Positions 9,594-18,685 are shown, counted from the first letter of the stretch. The stretch: 64,000 nt of DNA from Lachnospiraceae bacterium (GCA_900769115.1 CAAGFJ010000031.1:28627-92626), one strand, 5' to 3'. The notes: generated by a model not told the origin, from the letters alone. Numbers and translations are program-made.

Positions 9594-10379
9594 ATGAAAC
9601 GATTTTTAAATGATGTTGTAAAGTATTACAACTATATGGTGCGGGCAGCGAAGTCTGCATTGAAGACAGAAGTAGCGAATTCATATCTGAACTGGATCTG
9701 GTGGATCCTGGATCCATTATTTTCCATGTTGACATATTATCTGATATTTGGTGTCGTATTTAATGGAAAGGAAAAGTATTTTGTTATATTCCTGTTCATT
9801 GGTCTGACTATGTGGAATTTCTTTAACAAGAATGTAGTACAGAGTGTGAATATGATCAAGCGTAACAAACCAATTGTGGCTAAGGTATATATTCCGAAGT
9901 ACATACTGTTGATATCCAACATGATGATCAACGGCTTCAAGATGATGATATCCTGGTTCATTGTGGTATTGATGATGGCTTGTTACCGGGTAGAGATATC
10001 CTGGTATGTATTAGCATTTATTCCTATTATGATCGTATTGATCATATTTACCTTTGGATTCAGCGTACATCTGCTGCATTTTGGAGTATTTGTGGAAGAT
10101 CTGAATAATGTGATTAATATTGCATTTAAGCTGTTGTTCTATATGACGGGTATTATGTATAACATCGAGAAGCGAATTCATGTTGCGTGGGTTCGGGATA
10201 TTATGATCTATTGTAATCCGATTGCATTGCTGATTCATGATATGCGAAAGGTATTATTATACCAGACAGCGCCGTGCTGGACCGGGATGCTTATCTGGGC
10301 AGTAATCGGTCTGATCTTAAGCACACTTGGTGTAAGACAGATTTACAAGAATGAGAATAGTTATGTAAAGGTGATATAA
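9594..10379 (+). CDS. tagG: ABC transporter permease for wall polymer export (TagG-like)
   Basis: ABC-2 type permease of 261 residues with six predicted membrane helices. It is preceded by a cytoplasmic N-terminus with the family feature of an amphipathic interface helix (VRAAKSALKTEVANSYLNWIWWILDPLF). In TagGH systems the permease and ATPase flip the finished undecaprenyl-linked teichoic acid to the outside. The next gene, overlapping by one base, is the matching ATPase. CDP-alditol phosphotransferases lie on both sides, which supports the cargo assignment to an alditol-phosphate polymer. Confidence 0.88.
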   Translation: MKRFLNDVVKYYNYMVRAAKSALKTEVANSYLNWIWWILDPLFSMLTYYLIFGVVFNGKEKYFVIFLFIGLTMWNFFNKNVVQSVNMIKRNKPIVAKVYIPKYILLISNMMINGFKMMISWFIVVLMMACYRVEISWYVLAFIPIMIVLIIFTFGFSVHLLHFGVFVEDLNNVINIAFKLLFYMTGIMYNIEKRIHVAWVRDIMIYCNPIALLIHDMRKVLLYQTAPCWTGMLIWAVIGLILSTLGVRQIYKNENSYVKVI

Positions 10380-11179
10380 TGAAAGACGATGTATTGAATG
10401 AAGAAATGAAAGACGAGATCGACGGAGAGAAGATTGTGAAGGAAGTAGACGAGCAGAATATAGCAATCGAGGTCAAGGATCTGTGTATTAATTATAAGAA
10501 CATCAAAGCATATTCGATTAAGAAGAGCCTGCTTCGCTTGAAGAAGGTTCAGGTAGAAGAATTCCATGCTGTTAAGGATGTATCCTTTTCGGTGCCGGAG
10601 GGAGAGATTCTTGGAATTATTGGTAAGAATGGTAGTGGTAAGTCGACCATGCTCCGTGCCATTGCCGGAATCTTCAGTCCGGACAGTGGATCGATCGATC
10701 TGAAGGGACATACCGTGTCTCTGTTGGCAATCGGAGTTGGTTTTCAGAAAGAGATCACAGGAAGAGAGAATATTCTGTTATCGGGGATGTTACTTGGATT
10801 CTCAGAAGAGGAGATTCGCGCAAAGATGGACGATATCATTGCATTTGCAGATCTGGGTAAGTTTATTGATATGCCGGTGCGTACCTATTCAAGTGGTATG
10901 TATTCGAAGCTGGCATTTTCGATTACTGCAATCTTAGAGACAGAGATCATGCTGATCGATGAGGTGTTGAGTGTAGGAGATCAGAAGTTCAAGAAGAAGA
11001 GTTACCGTAAGATGAAGGAACTGATTTCTAAGAAGGATCGTACGGTTGTGATCGTGTCACATAATATATCCACATTGAGTTCCCTGTGTGATCGCGTTAT
11101 GTGGATGCATGATGGAGAGATTAAGAAGCTTGGACCGACAGAAGAAGTGTTAGAAGAATATCAGGAGTTTATGAATTAG
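10379..11179 (+). CDS. tagH: ABC transporter ATPase for wall polymer export (TagH-like)
   Basis: Cytoplasmic ATPase partner of the TagG-like permease, 266 residues. Walker A is GKNGSGKST at 82-90, the signature loop is the YSSGM variant typical of polysaccharide exporters, and Walker B ends in LIDEVLSVGD. An acidic 25-residue N-terminal extension precedes the ABC domain. There is no long C-terminal domain, unlike the second exporter ATPase at 42864, so there is no obvious chain-end recognition module. The start codon overlaps the permease stop, and the stop overlaps or abuts the following gene, so the group is tightly coupled. Confidence 0.9.
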   Translation: MKDDVLNEEMKDEIDGEKIVKEVDEQNIAIEVKDLCINYKNIKAYSIKKSLLRLKKVQVEEFHAVKDVSFSVPEGEILGIIGKNGSGKSTMLRAIAGIFSPDSGSIDLKGHTVSLLAIGVGFQKEITGRENILLSGMLLGFSEEEIRAKMDDIIAFADLGKFIDMPVRTYSSGMYSKLAFSITAILETEIMLIDEVLSVGDQKFKKKSYRKMKELISKKDRTVVIVSHNISTLSSLCDRVMWMHDGEIKKLGPTEEVLEEYQEFMN

Positions 11180-12339
11180 TGATGCGGGAGATGGTCAAGT
11201 GGGTGGTATTCAAGTGCATATATCCGTTCTGGTATTGGCTGGCATCGAGAAAGCCGGTAGATTCGAATAAGGTTATCTTTGTGGAGAATCATCAGGCGCA
11301 ACTGACAGACAATTATAAGCTGTTGTACGAGCAGTTACAACAGCGAGGATATACCATTCATGTACATTATCTTAGGGTGGCACATTCTGGATGGAGTAAG
11401 ATCATTAAGCGTTCTCTGATCCTTATACGGGATCTGGGGGATGCTTCTGTTATATTCTTGAATGAATCCAATAGCCTGTTTGGTTCCTTTACCTTACGGG
11501 AGCAGACACAGATGGTGCAGGTGTGGCATGCCTGTGGAGCCTTTAAGAAATGGGGATATAGTGTAGCGGATAAGGAGTTTGGTGATGATGCGAAAGCATT
11601 AGCCAGGTATTCCGGACATCGGAATTATACACTGGTTCCGGTAAGTGGCAGGGAAGTGTGTAGTGCCTATGAGGAAGCATTTGGAATCTCTGGTAGAGGT
11701 ATTGTCAGACCATTAGGTGTCAGTCGTACGGATGTATTCTTTGATGAGATGTATCGGCAGCAGGCGCAGAAGAAGTTAGCAGAGTGGCGACCGGAGTGGA
11801 AGGGTAGGAAGCTGATCTTATATCTGCCGACTTTTCGGGGTTCGATCGATCAGGCAAAGGCACCGGATGCGATGGATTGGAGGCAGTTGGCAGCTTTAGA
11901 TGATTCCTATATTGTGGTTGTGCTGAATCATCCCTTTGTGACGAAGCGGATGGAGATACCGAAGGAATTACAGGATCGTTTCTTTGATCTTTCCGGAGCG
12001 GACGTTCCGTTGACAACGAATGAATGGATGATGGTTTCGGATATCTGTATTACAGATTATTCTTCAGTGCTATTTGAGTATTCACTGTTAGGCAGGCCGA
12101 TTCTGTTTTTTGCATATGATCTGGAGAGTTATTATAATGAGCGGGGATTCTATTATCCATATGAATCATTTGTTCCAGGTCCGATTGTGAAGAATACAGG
12201 AGAGCTGGTTCATGTGATTGAGAATATAGATACGTTTGATTATTCAAAGCTGCAGGCGTTCCGGGAACGCTATATGAGTGGATGTGATGGAGCATGTACC
12301 AGACGTATTTTGCATGCGATATATGGAGAGATAGATTAA
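11179..12339 (+). CDS. CDP-glycerol/ribitol phosphotransferase family protein (third copy)
   Basis: 386-residue single-domain member of the TagB/TagF/TarL family. Motifs are VWHACGAFKKWGY with conserved His117, LYLPTFRGS, VVLNHPFV as the second-His region, and ITDYSSVLFEYSLLGRP. The reading frame opens with GTG at 11179 overlapping the upstream stop, followed directly by ATG at 11182; either may be used. It lies between the exporter ATPase and the CDP-ribitol supply genes tarI and tarJ, so ribitol phosphate is a reasonable guess for its substrate. The family motif set alone cannot separate glycerol from ribitol enzymes. Confidence 0.88.
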   Translation: MMREMVKWVVFKCIYPFWYWLASRKPVDSNKVIFVENHQAQLTDNYKLLYEQLQQRGYTIHVHYLRVAHSGWSKIIKRSLILIRDLGDASVIFLNESNSLFGSFTLREQTQMVQVWHACGAFKKWGYSVADKEFGDDAKALARYSGHRNYTLVPVSGREVCSAYEEAFGISGRGIVRPLGVSRTDVFFDEMYRQQAQKKLAEWRPEWKGRKLILYLPTFRGSIDQAKAPDAMDWRQLAALDDSYIVVVLNHPFVTKRMEIPKELQDRFFDLSGADVPLTTNEWMMVSDICITDYSSVLFEYSLLGRPILFFAYDLESYYNERGFYYPYESFVPGPIVKNTGELVHVIENIDTFDYSKLQAFRERYMSGCDGACTRRILHAIYGEID

Positions 12340-12357
12340 GAATAGGAGGAATTACCG

Positions 12358-13074
12358 ATGGAAGGAAGTAATATTTATGGCGTTGTGTTAGCCGGAGGCA
12401 AAGGTACCAGAATGGGTAACGTGGAGAAGCCGAAACAGTTCATGGAGATTGGAGACAAGCCGATCATTGTGCATACGATTGAGAAGTTTGTTGCCAATAC
12501 ACAGTTTGAGAAGGTGTTAGTGCTTTCTCCGAAGCAGTGGATCAAGCATACACAGGATCTGGTTCGCAAGTATATTCCCGGAAGTGATCATGTAGTAGTG
12601 ATTGAGGGAGGAAGTACAAGAAATGAGACCATTATGAATGCAATTGCCTATATCGACAAGATGGGAAAGCTGGATGAGGATACCATCATTGTTACGCATG
12701 ATTCGGTCCGTCCATTTGTGACGTATCGGATTTTAGAGGAGAATATCCGCTATGCCAGAGAGTTTGGTGCATGTGACACTGTGATTCCTGCAACAGATAC
12801 GATTGTAGAGAGTAAGGATCATCAGTTGATCACATCTATTCCGGATCGTTCAACGATGTATCAGGGTCAGACACCACAGTCGTTCAAAGCAAAGCATTTG
12901 AGAGATCTGTATGAATCCTTATCGGATACTGAGAAAGAGATTCTGACAGATGCCTGCAAGATATTAGTGATCAAGGGAGAACAGGTGCATTTAGTAGAAG
13001 GAGAAGAGTCGAACATTAAGATCACATATCCATATGATATGAGAGTAGCAGAAGCATTGTTAGGAGGCAGATAG
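12358..13074 (+). CDS. tarI: Ribitol-5-phosphate cytidylyltransferase (TarI/IspD family)
   Basis: Makes CDP-ribitol from CTP and ribitol-5-phosphate, the donor for poly-ribitol phosphate. The 238-residue protein has the cytidylyltransferase loop VLAGGKGTRMG at 10-20, the EKPKQF segment and a conserved HDSVRPF motif. IspD of the isoprenoid pathway shares these motifs. The assignment to TarI rests on the neighbour tarJ, whose start lies 2 bases past this stop, and on the surrounding phosphotransferase genes. AGGAGG-like sequence precedes the ATG. Family membership is certain; TarI versus IspD is a strong contextual inference. Confidence 0.88.
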   Translation: MEGSNIYGVVLAGGKGTRMGNVEKPKQFMEIGDKPIIVHTIEKFVANTQFEKVLVLSPKQWIKHTQDLVRKYIPGSDHVVVIEGGSTRNETIMNAIAYIDKMGKLDEDTIIVTHDSVRPFVTYRILEENIRYAREFGACDTVIPATDTIVESKDHQLITSIPDRSTMYQGQTPQSFKAKHLRDLYESLSDTEKEILTDACKILVIKGEQVHLVEGEESNIKITYPYDMRVAEALLGGR

Positions 13075-13075
13075 A

Positions 13076-14101
13076 ATGTTAAATGCGGTATATCAGTTAA
13101 AGCGGCCAAGACAGTTTGAGCTGGTTTACAAGGACATTACATTTGACAAAGAACATGCGATCGTGCGGCCAACGCATTTGTCTATCTGTAATGCTGACCA
13201 GAGATATTATCAGGGAACAAGACCGGAGGAGGTGCTTAAGAAGAAGCTTCCGATGGCATTGATACATGAGGGGATTGGACAGGTGATCTATGATCCTTCC
13301 GGAGAATTTCAGGTAGGCGATCAGGTAGTGATGATACCGAATCTTCCATGTGAGACAGATCCGGTCATTGCAGAGAATTATCTGAGAAGCTCAAAGTTCC
13401 GTGCCAGTGGAACGGATGGATTCTTACAGGAATATGTACAGACCACACCGGATCGGTTGGTGAAGCTTCCGGATGGGATCAATCTGACGGTGGCGGCATT
13501 TACTGAGTTTGTGAGTGTAGGACTTCATGCAATTGGACGGTTTACGGATACGGCACATAGCAGACGGAACCGCATTGGTGTGTGGGGAGATGGTAACTTA
13601 GGATATGTTACCTCATTGTTGTTGAAGACATTGTATCCGGAGATCGAGATTTATGTAATGGGTGTGAATGAATCCAAGCTCAATGATTTTACCTTTGCAG
13701 ACGGAACCTATTCGATCAATGAGATTCCGGCAGATTTCTCTATGGATCATGCATTCGAGTGCGTCGGTGGCAATGGAGCACATAAGGCAATCAATCAGAT
13801 TATTGATCATATCAATCCGGAGGGCACAATTGGAATACTTGGTGTGTCGGAGGATTTTGCACCGATCAATACCCGTATGGTGTTGGAGAAGGGGCTTAAG
13901 ATCGTGGGAAGCAGCCGGAGCGGGCGTGCCGATTATCTGAAGCTGGTGAAGCTCTATGCAGAGCATCCGGAGGTGATTGATTACCTCGAGAATATTGTGG
14001 GAGAACAGGTTACGATCCGCGAGATCAAGGATATTGCGAAGGCATTTGAGATGGATATTCATAAGCTGATCGGTAAGACGGTTATGATCTGGGATAAGTA
14101 A
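13076..14101 (+). CDS. tarJ: Ribulose-5-phosphate reductase (TarJ-like alcohol dehydrogenase)
   Basis: 341-residue medium-chain dehydrogenase/reductase. In TarIJ pairs it reduces ribulose-5-phosphate to ribitol-5-phosphate with NADPH, feeding TarI. An N-terminal GroES-like part includes LSICNADQRYYQG, where the Cys is a likely zinc ligand, and LIHEGIGQV. The Rossmann part carries GVWGDGNLGYV, then FECVGGNG. It is translationally close to tarI (ATG two bases beyond the stop) and is the last gene before a strong hairpin, so it ends the operon. Confidence 0.9.
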   Translation: MLNAVYQLKRPRQFELVYKDITFDKEHAIVRPTHLSICNADQRYYQGTRPEEVLKKKLPMALIHEGIGQVIYDPSGEFQVGDQVVMIPNLPCETDPVIAENYLRSSKFRASGTDGFLQEYVQTTPDRLVKLPDGINLTVAAFTEFVSVGLHAIGRFTDTAHSRRNRIGVWGDGNLGYVTSLLLKTLYPEIEIYVMGVNESKLNDFTFADGTYSINEIPADFSMDHAFECVGGNGAHKAINQIIDHINPEGTIGILGVSEDFAPINTRMVLEKGLKIVGSSRSGRADYLKLVKLYAEHPEVIDYLENIVGEQVTIREIKDIAKAFEMDIHKLIGKTVMIWDK

Positions 14102-14131
14102 TATTGTAGGATAAGCAATAGAAGCAGAATG

Positions 14132-14182
14132 AAGGGCTGCCATTTGGATACGGAATATTGATGTATCCAAATGGCAGCCCTT
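14132..14182. terminator. Bidirectional terminator hairpin
   Basis: A perfect 20-base inverted repeat (left arm 14132-14151, right arm 14163-14182) with an 11-base loop. It sits between the plus-strand tarJ and the convergent minus-strand gene ending at 14207. Only short T runs flank it, but the stem is long and GC-rich at its base (AAGGGCTGCC). It probably ends both transcripts. Confidence 0.85.
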
Positions 14183-14206
14183 TGTCATGCATGGACTGTA
14201 AAAGTT

Positions 14207-16534
14207 CTATTTGCCTAAACGGCAGGTGCGGTAGAATTTGTTGTTGTCTTTATCCATGCCAAAGAAGGTTACTTTCTGCTTCTTTTTTAATTTTTTCTTT
14301 AGAGTGACCGTATGTGTCTTCTGCACTTTCTTGATGCGATAGGTCTGACCTCGGGTCTTCATGGAACCTTTCCGTATGGTAGGAGCAGTGAATGCAAGAG
14401 GTTTGGTCTTTACTTTGTATTGTGTAACCGTGAACTTGACGTATTTGTTTGCGGCGGTATTACTGTCGTATACCAGATTGTAAGTTGGGTTATTTTTCAA
14501 AGTGTTTTTCTTGACTGCAATCTTAGAAGATTTTCTCACCCAGATACCATAGGAATATCCGTCTACTGTATTCTTACTGATCTTAATATTCTTTGCACCC
14601 ATAATGAAGATGCCGGTTACGCATTTCTTCTGTGAGGTTGAAGAGGAACGTGTAATCGTATTATTCCGGATTGTGATGTTCTCATATGGAATACCGGATA
14701 ATGTATGATGGGAACCGATGCCTCTTGGATAATCCACGATGTTACAGTTCTCAATCAGAATATTCTTACAGGTCGTCTTATCCATTGTGAATCCGGGGGT
14801 CCATTCTGTCTTTCCACTCTTATAGCAGATATCTAACTGAATAGCTTCACTTGTGTAAGAATTCCTGCCAAAACGGAAACCATTAAAGGTACAATTGCTG
14901 ATCGAGCCATTCCGCACACCGGCAAATTCTAATGCATGGGAACCATGACAATTCTTAATGGTTGCATTGGTGATTGTTACATTATCTGCATGTCCGATGT
15001 AGATCAGGTTGGTGGACTTGGTGGAACTGTAAATGTTGCCACCCTCCCATGTTCCGCCATTGATGGTTATATTCTGTGATAACTTATAACCCTTGTAGCC
15101 GGTAGATTTGTGCTTGGAATCGCTATTCTTTAACATGTTTTTGGATAGGCTGCAATCGGAACGATAGATTGTTGCACGGGCATCTAAGTTCAGTGTTGTA
15201 TTGGACTGTATGTATAATACATCGCTGATATAATAGGTTCCTGCAGGAACGGTGATAACGACATGCACACCGTCCCGTGCCTGATCTAAGGCTTTCTGGA
15301 GGGAAGAAGTGTCGTCTGTGTTGTCATTACCAAAAGCACCAAAACTATTCACATCATAATAGTAAGTATTGTCAATGACCGAATAAGCGCGGTCGACCTC
15401 GACCAGACCGTTAATGGCAGCTAATAAGGCTTCCTTTGCAGTACGAATCTGTTCCCTTGTGGCATCTCCGTCGTTATATACCCGGTTGGCATCCTCTAAA
15501 CTTTTCTGAAAGGCAGAATAAGTCTCCGGAGTATAGGTGGTGTACTCATCCGGTGGATATTTGGAGGCCTTATCAATGGCATCCTTTAGTGCATATTTGG
15601 TCTGTTGTGCAACTAAGTCTGCCAGAGTCAGGGATGTGATCTGATCAGCCATGGAAGCAACACTTGTTAATTGTGTTGCCACGTCCTGAAGTGCCTGTTT
15701 GAGATAACTGATATCGTCGGCATCTGTGATCTTATATTCTTTTGCAAGGTTTACATAATTCTTGTTCTTGACGATCGTATCAATATCAGCAATCAATTTG
15801 CCGGTTGCTTCATAGAGAATATCGGATTGTGCAATTGTAGCCGTGTATGCCTGATAAGAGGTAGGGGTATATTTGGCCTCGTCCTCTTCGGTAACAGCAG
15901 CCCGTTTGATATCAGTCTGTTCTTTCAATTCTTCATTGGCTGTATGTAATGTAGTTAATTGATCAGATAAGGTAAATCTGGAAAACTGGTTCAGATTCTT
16001 AAGCGCGTGCTTCTTATCTAATGTATCTAACGCATCCTGTTGTGATTGAATAGCAACGGACAGCTGATCTAATGTCTGTTGATCTTCAGCGGATAAGTAA
16101 CGATTACTGTCGCTGATATATCGGGCGAGCAAAGAATTCAACGTACTGGTCGAACCGGCTGTCTGGTCGGTTCCCTGTACAAAGGCATTCGCCTCACATA
16201 CGATAGAATCTGCACGGGAAAGGGTCTCTTTGTATGTTGTATAATCACTATATAGAATCGAATAAGAGATATCCAGTTCAGAATCCGATGCCGGAAGATT
16301 CCTGGATTTGTCTGCGATAATCTTCTGCAAGGATTGGATGGTATCGGATAGTGTCTTGTTAGATTCCTGAATTGTCCGGATCTTAGAAACTGCGGTCTGG
16401 GATGTGTTCTCGGATTGTTCCTGACTGTTTGCAGCAGGTGCCGCATATACAATAGGTGCTGGATTGGTAGTTACTAATGTACTAAACAATACGGTATATA
16501 GAATTGCATTGCGGGCATATTTGTGAAATTGCAT
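14207..16534 (-). CDS. Secreted right-handed beta-helix (pectate-lyase-like) protein with helical N-terminal half
   Basis: 775-residue exported protein. Residues 1-32 form a signal peptide (hydrophobic core, then YAAPA). Residues 40-310 are charged and helical. About 315-380 resembles a FIVAR module (YTPETYSAFQKSLEDAN...). From about 392 a parallel beta-helix starts with DVNSFGAFGNDNTDDTSSLQKAL, the opening motif of the Pectate_lyase_3 / GH28-like group. Asn-rich rungs follow (NITINGGTWEGGNIY, NITIRNNTITR). A basic C-terminal tail lacks an obvious sortase motif. It may act on a uronate-rich glycan or the cell's own surface polymer; no catalytic residues can be assigned by eye. GGGAGG precedes the start, and it has its own promoter, divergent from the next operon. 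Confidence 0.8.
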   Translation of the reverse strand: MQFHKYARNAILYTVLFSTLVTTNPAPIVYAAPAANSQEQSENTSQTAVSKIRTIQESNKTLSDTIQSLQKIIADKSRNLPASDSELDISYSILYSDYTTYKETLSRADSIVCEANAFVQGTDQTAGSTSTLNSLLARYISDSNRYLSAEDQQTLDQLSVAIQSQQDALDTLDKKHALKNLNQFSRFTLSDQLTTLHTANEELKEQTDIKRAAVTEEDEAKYTPTSYQAYTATIAQSDILYEATGKLIADIDTIVKNKNYVNLAKEYKITDADDISYLKQALQDVATQLTSVASMADQITSLTLADLVAQQTKYALKDAIDKASKYPPDEYTTYTPETYSAFQKSLEDANRVYNDGDATREQIRTAKEALLAAINGLVEVDRAYSVIDNTYYYDVNSFGAFGNDNTDDTSSLQKALDQARDGVHVVITVPAGTYYISDVLYIQSNTTLNLDARATIYRSDCSLSKNMLKNSDSKHKSTGYKGYKLSQNITINGGTWEGGNIYSSTKSTNLIYIGHADNVTITNATIKNCHGSHALEFAGVRNGSISNCTFNGFRFGRNSYTSEAIQLDICYKSGKTEWTPGFTMDKTTCKNILIENCNIVDYPRGIGSHHTLSGIPYENITIRNNTITRSSSTSQKKCVTGIFIMGAKNIKISKNTVDGYSYGIWVRKSSKIAVKKNTLKNNPTYNLVYDSNTAANKYVKFTVTQYKVKTKPLAFTAPTIRKGSMKTRGQTYRIKKVQKTHTVTLKKKLKKKQKVTFFGMDKDNNKFYRTCRLGK

Positions 16535-16606
16535 GAAATATATGCCTCCCTTATGATGTATTCGGTAAAAGAAAATCTGAAGTTTTCATTTGCCCATAAT
16601 GTTTAT

Positions 16607-16635
16607 ATTATACCATTAAAATGCGAATATGTAAA
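16607..16635 (-). promoter_or_regulatory. Promoter for the beta-helix protein gene
   Basis: On the minus strand TTTACA (16635-16630) and TATAAT (16612-16607) are separated by 17 bases, upstream of the gene starting at 16534. It is arranged back to back with the plus-strand promoter at 16648. Confidence 0.6.
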
Positions 16636-16647
16636 ATGAGCTATTAG

Positions 16648-16675
16648 TTGACATCATGCTAAAATCCGATATAAT
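16648..16675 (+). promoter_or_regulatory. Near-consensus sigma-A promoter for the flippase operon
   Basis: TTGACA at 16648-16653 and TATAAT at 16670-16675 with a 16-base spacer, both perfect consensus hexamers. It is about 60 bases upstream of the first gene (16738). The -35 elements of the two divergent promoters lie 12 bases apart, so one regulator could affect both. Confidence 0.75.
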
Positions 16676-16737
16676 ACTGTTAAGTTGGATGAATATGCGA
16701 AAATATACCATAAGAGAAATAAAAGGAGAAGGACATC

Positions 16738-17694
16738 ATGAAACTAATTATACAGATACCGTGTCTGAATGAGGCTGAGACATTGGAGATTGCCCTTAAT
16801 GATCTGCCAAAGCACATTGATGGGATCGATGAGATTGAATATCTGATCATCAATGATGGCAGTACCGATAATACGGTAGAGGTTGCGAAGAACTGGGGCG
16901 TACAGCATATAGTGACTTTTAAGAAGAACAAAGGACTTGCCAAGGGTTTCATGGCAGGATTAGACGGCTGTCTTCGGGCAGGGGCAGATATCATTGTGAA
17001 TACAGATGCAGATAATCAGTATTGTGGAGCCGATATTGAGAAACTGGTCCGCCCAATCCTGGAAGGGAAGGCGGATATTGTGATCGGGGAGCGTCCGATC
17101 GATCAGACAGAGCATTTTTCCCCGCTTAAGAAAAAGCTGCAGCATATTGGAAGCTGGACGGTTCGTGTGGCATCAAAGTCGGATATTCCGGATGCACCAA
17201 GTGGATTTCGTGCGTACAGCAGAGATGCGGCATTGCGGCTAAATGTTACCAATCAATATACGTATACGCTGGAGACCATCATCCAGGCGGGACATGATAA
17301 GATTCCGATGGAGTCTGTACCAATTCGTACGAATCCGGAATTGCGTAAGTCACGCCTGTTCCACAGTATGTTTGGTTATGTGAAGAAGTCAATGGTAACA
17401 ATTGTCCGTTCCTTTATGATGTATAAACCACTCCGTTTCTTTGGAGGTATTGGGGCAGTGATCTTTTTGTTAGGATTTATTCTGGGAATACGCTATCTGG
17501 TATTCTTCTTTAGTGGAGGGGCATCCGGTCATGTGCAGTCTCTTATCCTGGCATCTACGTTGATGATGATGGGATGCATGACTGGAATTATCGGATTGCA
17601 GGCAGATATCATTTCGGCAAACCGTAAGATCTTAGAGGATGTGCAGTATCATGTACGTAAGATGGATTACGATAGTGAGAAGAAAGAACAGTAG
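16738..17694 (+). CDS. GT2 glycosyltransferase, polyprenyl-phosphate sugar synthase type
   Basis: 318 residues. A GT-A domain occupies the first 220, with IIQIPCLNEAETLE, IINDGSTDNT and the DADNQY variant of the DXD motif. Two membrane helices follow near 235-260 and 270-295, then a short basic tail. This is the architecture of DPM1/GtrB/ArnC-like enzymes that load a sugar from a nucleotide donor onto polyprenyl phosphate. It is the first gene after the near-consensus promoter, with AAGGAGAAGG as ribosome binding site. The product may feed a GT-C enzyme or start the flippase-dependent polymer. The sugar is unknown. Confidence 0.88.
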   Translation: MKLIIQIPCLNEAETLEIALNDLPKHIDGIDEIEYLIINDGSTDNTVEVAKNWGVQHIVTFKKNKGLAKGFMAGLDGCLRAGADIIVNTDADNQYCGADIEKLVRPILEGKADIVIGERPIDQTEHFSPLKKKLQHIGSWTVRVASKSDIPDAPSGFRAYSRDAALRLNVTNQYTYTLETIIQAGHDKIPMESVPIRTNPELRKSRLFHSMFGYVKKSMVTIVRSFMMYKPLRFFGGIGAVIFLLGFILGIRYLVFFFSGGASGHVQSLILASTLMMMGCMTGIIGLQADIISANRKILEDVQYHVRKMDYDSEKKEQ

Positions 17695-17705
17695 GAGACA
17701 GAAGC

Positions 17706-18683
17706 ATGGATAAGCCAAGTGTATCAATTATTGTGCCGCATTTTAACACACCGGATTCGTTAGAACGTCTGATTCAAAGCATACCGATGAGAGAAGACTT
17801 TGAGGTGATTGTGGTAGATGATAATAGTACGAATGTAACAGTGGAACAGTTACAGGAACAGTTGAAGCCTTATACATCGGTACAGGTGTACCGCAATGAT
17901 TCCGGAATGAAGGGAGCGGGAGCAAGCCGTAATGTGGGGATTTCCCATGCAACGGGAGAATGGATTTTGTTTGCGGATGCAGATGATTTCTTTACAGAGC
18001 GGTTTGAGGAGAAAGTTACCGCTTATCTTGCCAGTGCGTATGATATGGTGTATTTTCCGCCGACTAGTATGGATGTGGTAACGGGACAGCCATCTTCTAG
18101 ACATGTGATGTACAGCGAATTAGTGCATGCCTATCACGATAAGGCAACGGAGCGTAACCGGACAGAGATGAAGTATCTGTTCTGTACTCCGTGGTCGAAG
18201 CTGATCCGGAGAAGTGTGTTTACAAAGAATGGGATTCAGTTTGATCCGGTTATGGTGTCTAATGATATTATGGCGATGACAAAGAGTGCTTATTACAGTC
18301 AGAAGGTAGGAACCTGCGAGGATATAATATATTGTGTAACGCGTGGGGGTAAGACATTGACCTCTAAGAAGAATGATGCAAACTTTGATATGCGGATTGA
18401 TGTGTTGATCCGACGGTATACATTTTTACGGGATCATTTGAGCAAGAGAGAATTCCGTTATGCACATATTGACCGGTTAGCGCTTGGTAAGTTAGTGGAT
18501 GTGGTGATCGAGCATTGGGGGATTCATAAGTTCTTTGAGATCCTTCATAAGTATCACAAGGCAGGCGTTCATTACTTTGATATTGGCTTATTGAATCCGG
18601 TTACCGTATGGCATAAGGCAAAGATTGAGCTTGCCTGGTGGGCAGATATTAAGAAGCATCGGGCACCGGATGAAAGGAAATAG
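17706..18683 (+). CDS. GT2 family glycosyltransferase
   Basis: 325-residue soluble GT-A enzyme. VSIIVPHFNTPDSLERL opens the nucleotide fold, VVDDNSTNVTVEQL and ASRNVGI follow, and FADADDFF carries the metal-binding acidic residues. The C-terminal third is helical without membrane segments. It lies 11 bases after the polyprenyl-phosphate sugar synthase and 2 bases before a nucleotidyltransferase-like gene. Presumably it adds one sugar to the lipid-linked repeat at the inner membrane face. Substrate unknown. Confidence 0.87.
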   Translation: MDKPSVSIIVPHFNTPDSLERLIQSIPMREDFEVIVVDDNSTNVTVEQLQEQLKPYTSVQVYRNDSGMKGAGASRNVGISHATGEWILFADADDFFTERFEEKVTAYLASAYDMVYFPPTSMDVVTGQPSSRHVMYSELVHAYHDKATERNRTEMKYLFCTPWSKLIRRSVFTKNGIQFDPVMVSNDIMAMTKSAYYSQKVGTCEDIIYCVTRGGKTLTSKKNDANFDMRIDVLIRRYTFLRDHLSKREFRYAHIDRLALGKLVDVVIEHWGIHKFFEILHKYHKAGVHYFDIGLLNPVTVWHKAKIELAWWADIKKHRAPDERK

Positions 18684-18685
18684 AG

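Noticed and set aside
13613..14188. Minus-strand frame of 191 codons opposite tarJ
   Set aside because: It overlaps a well-supported gene and runs through the terminator hairpin; the translation has no family pattern.
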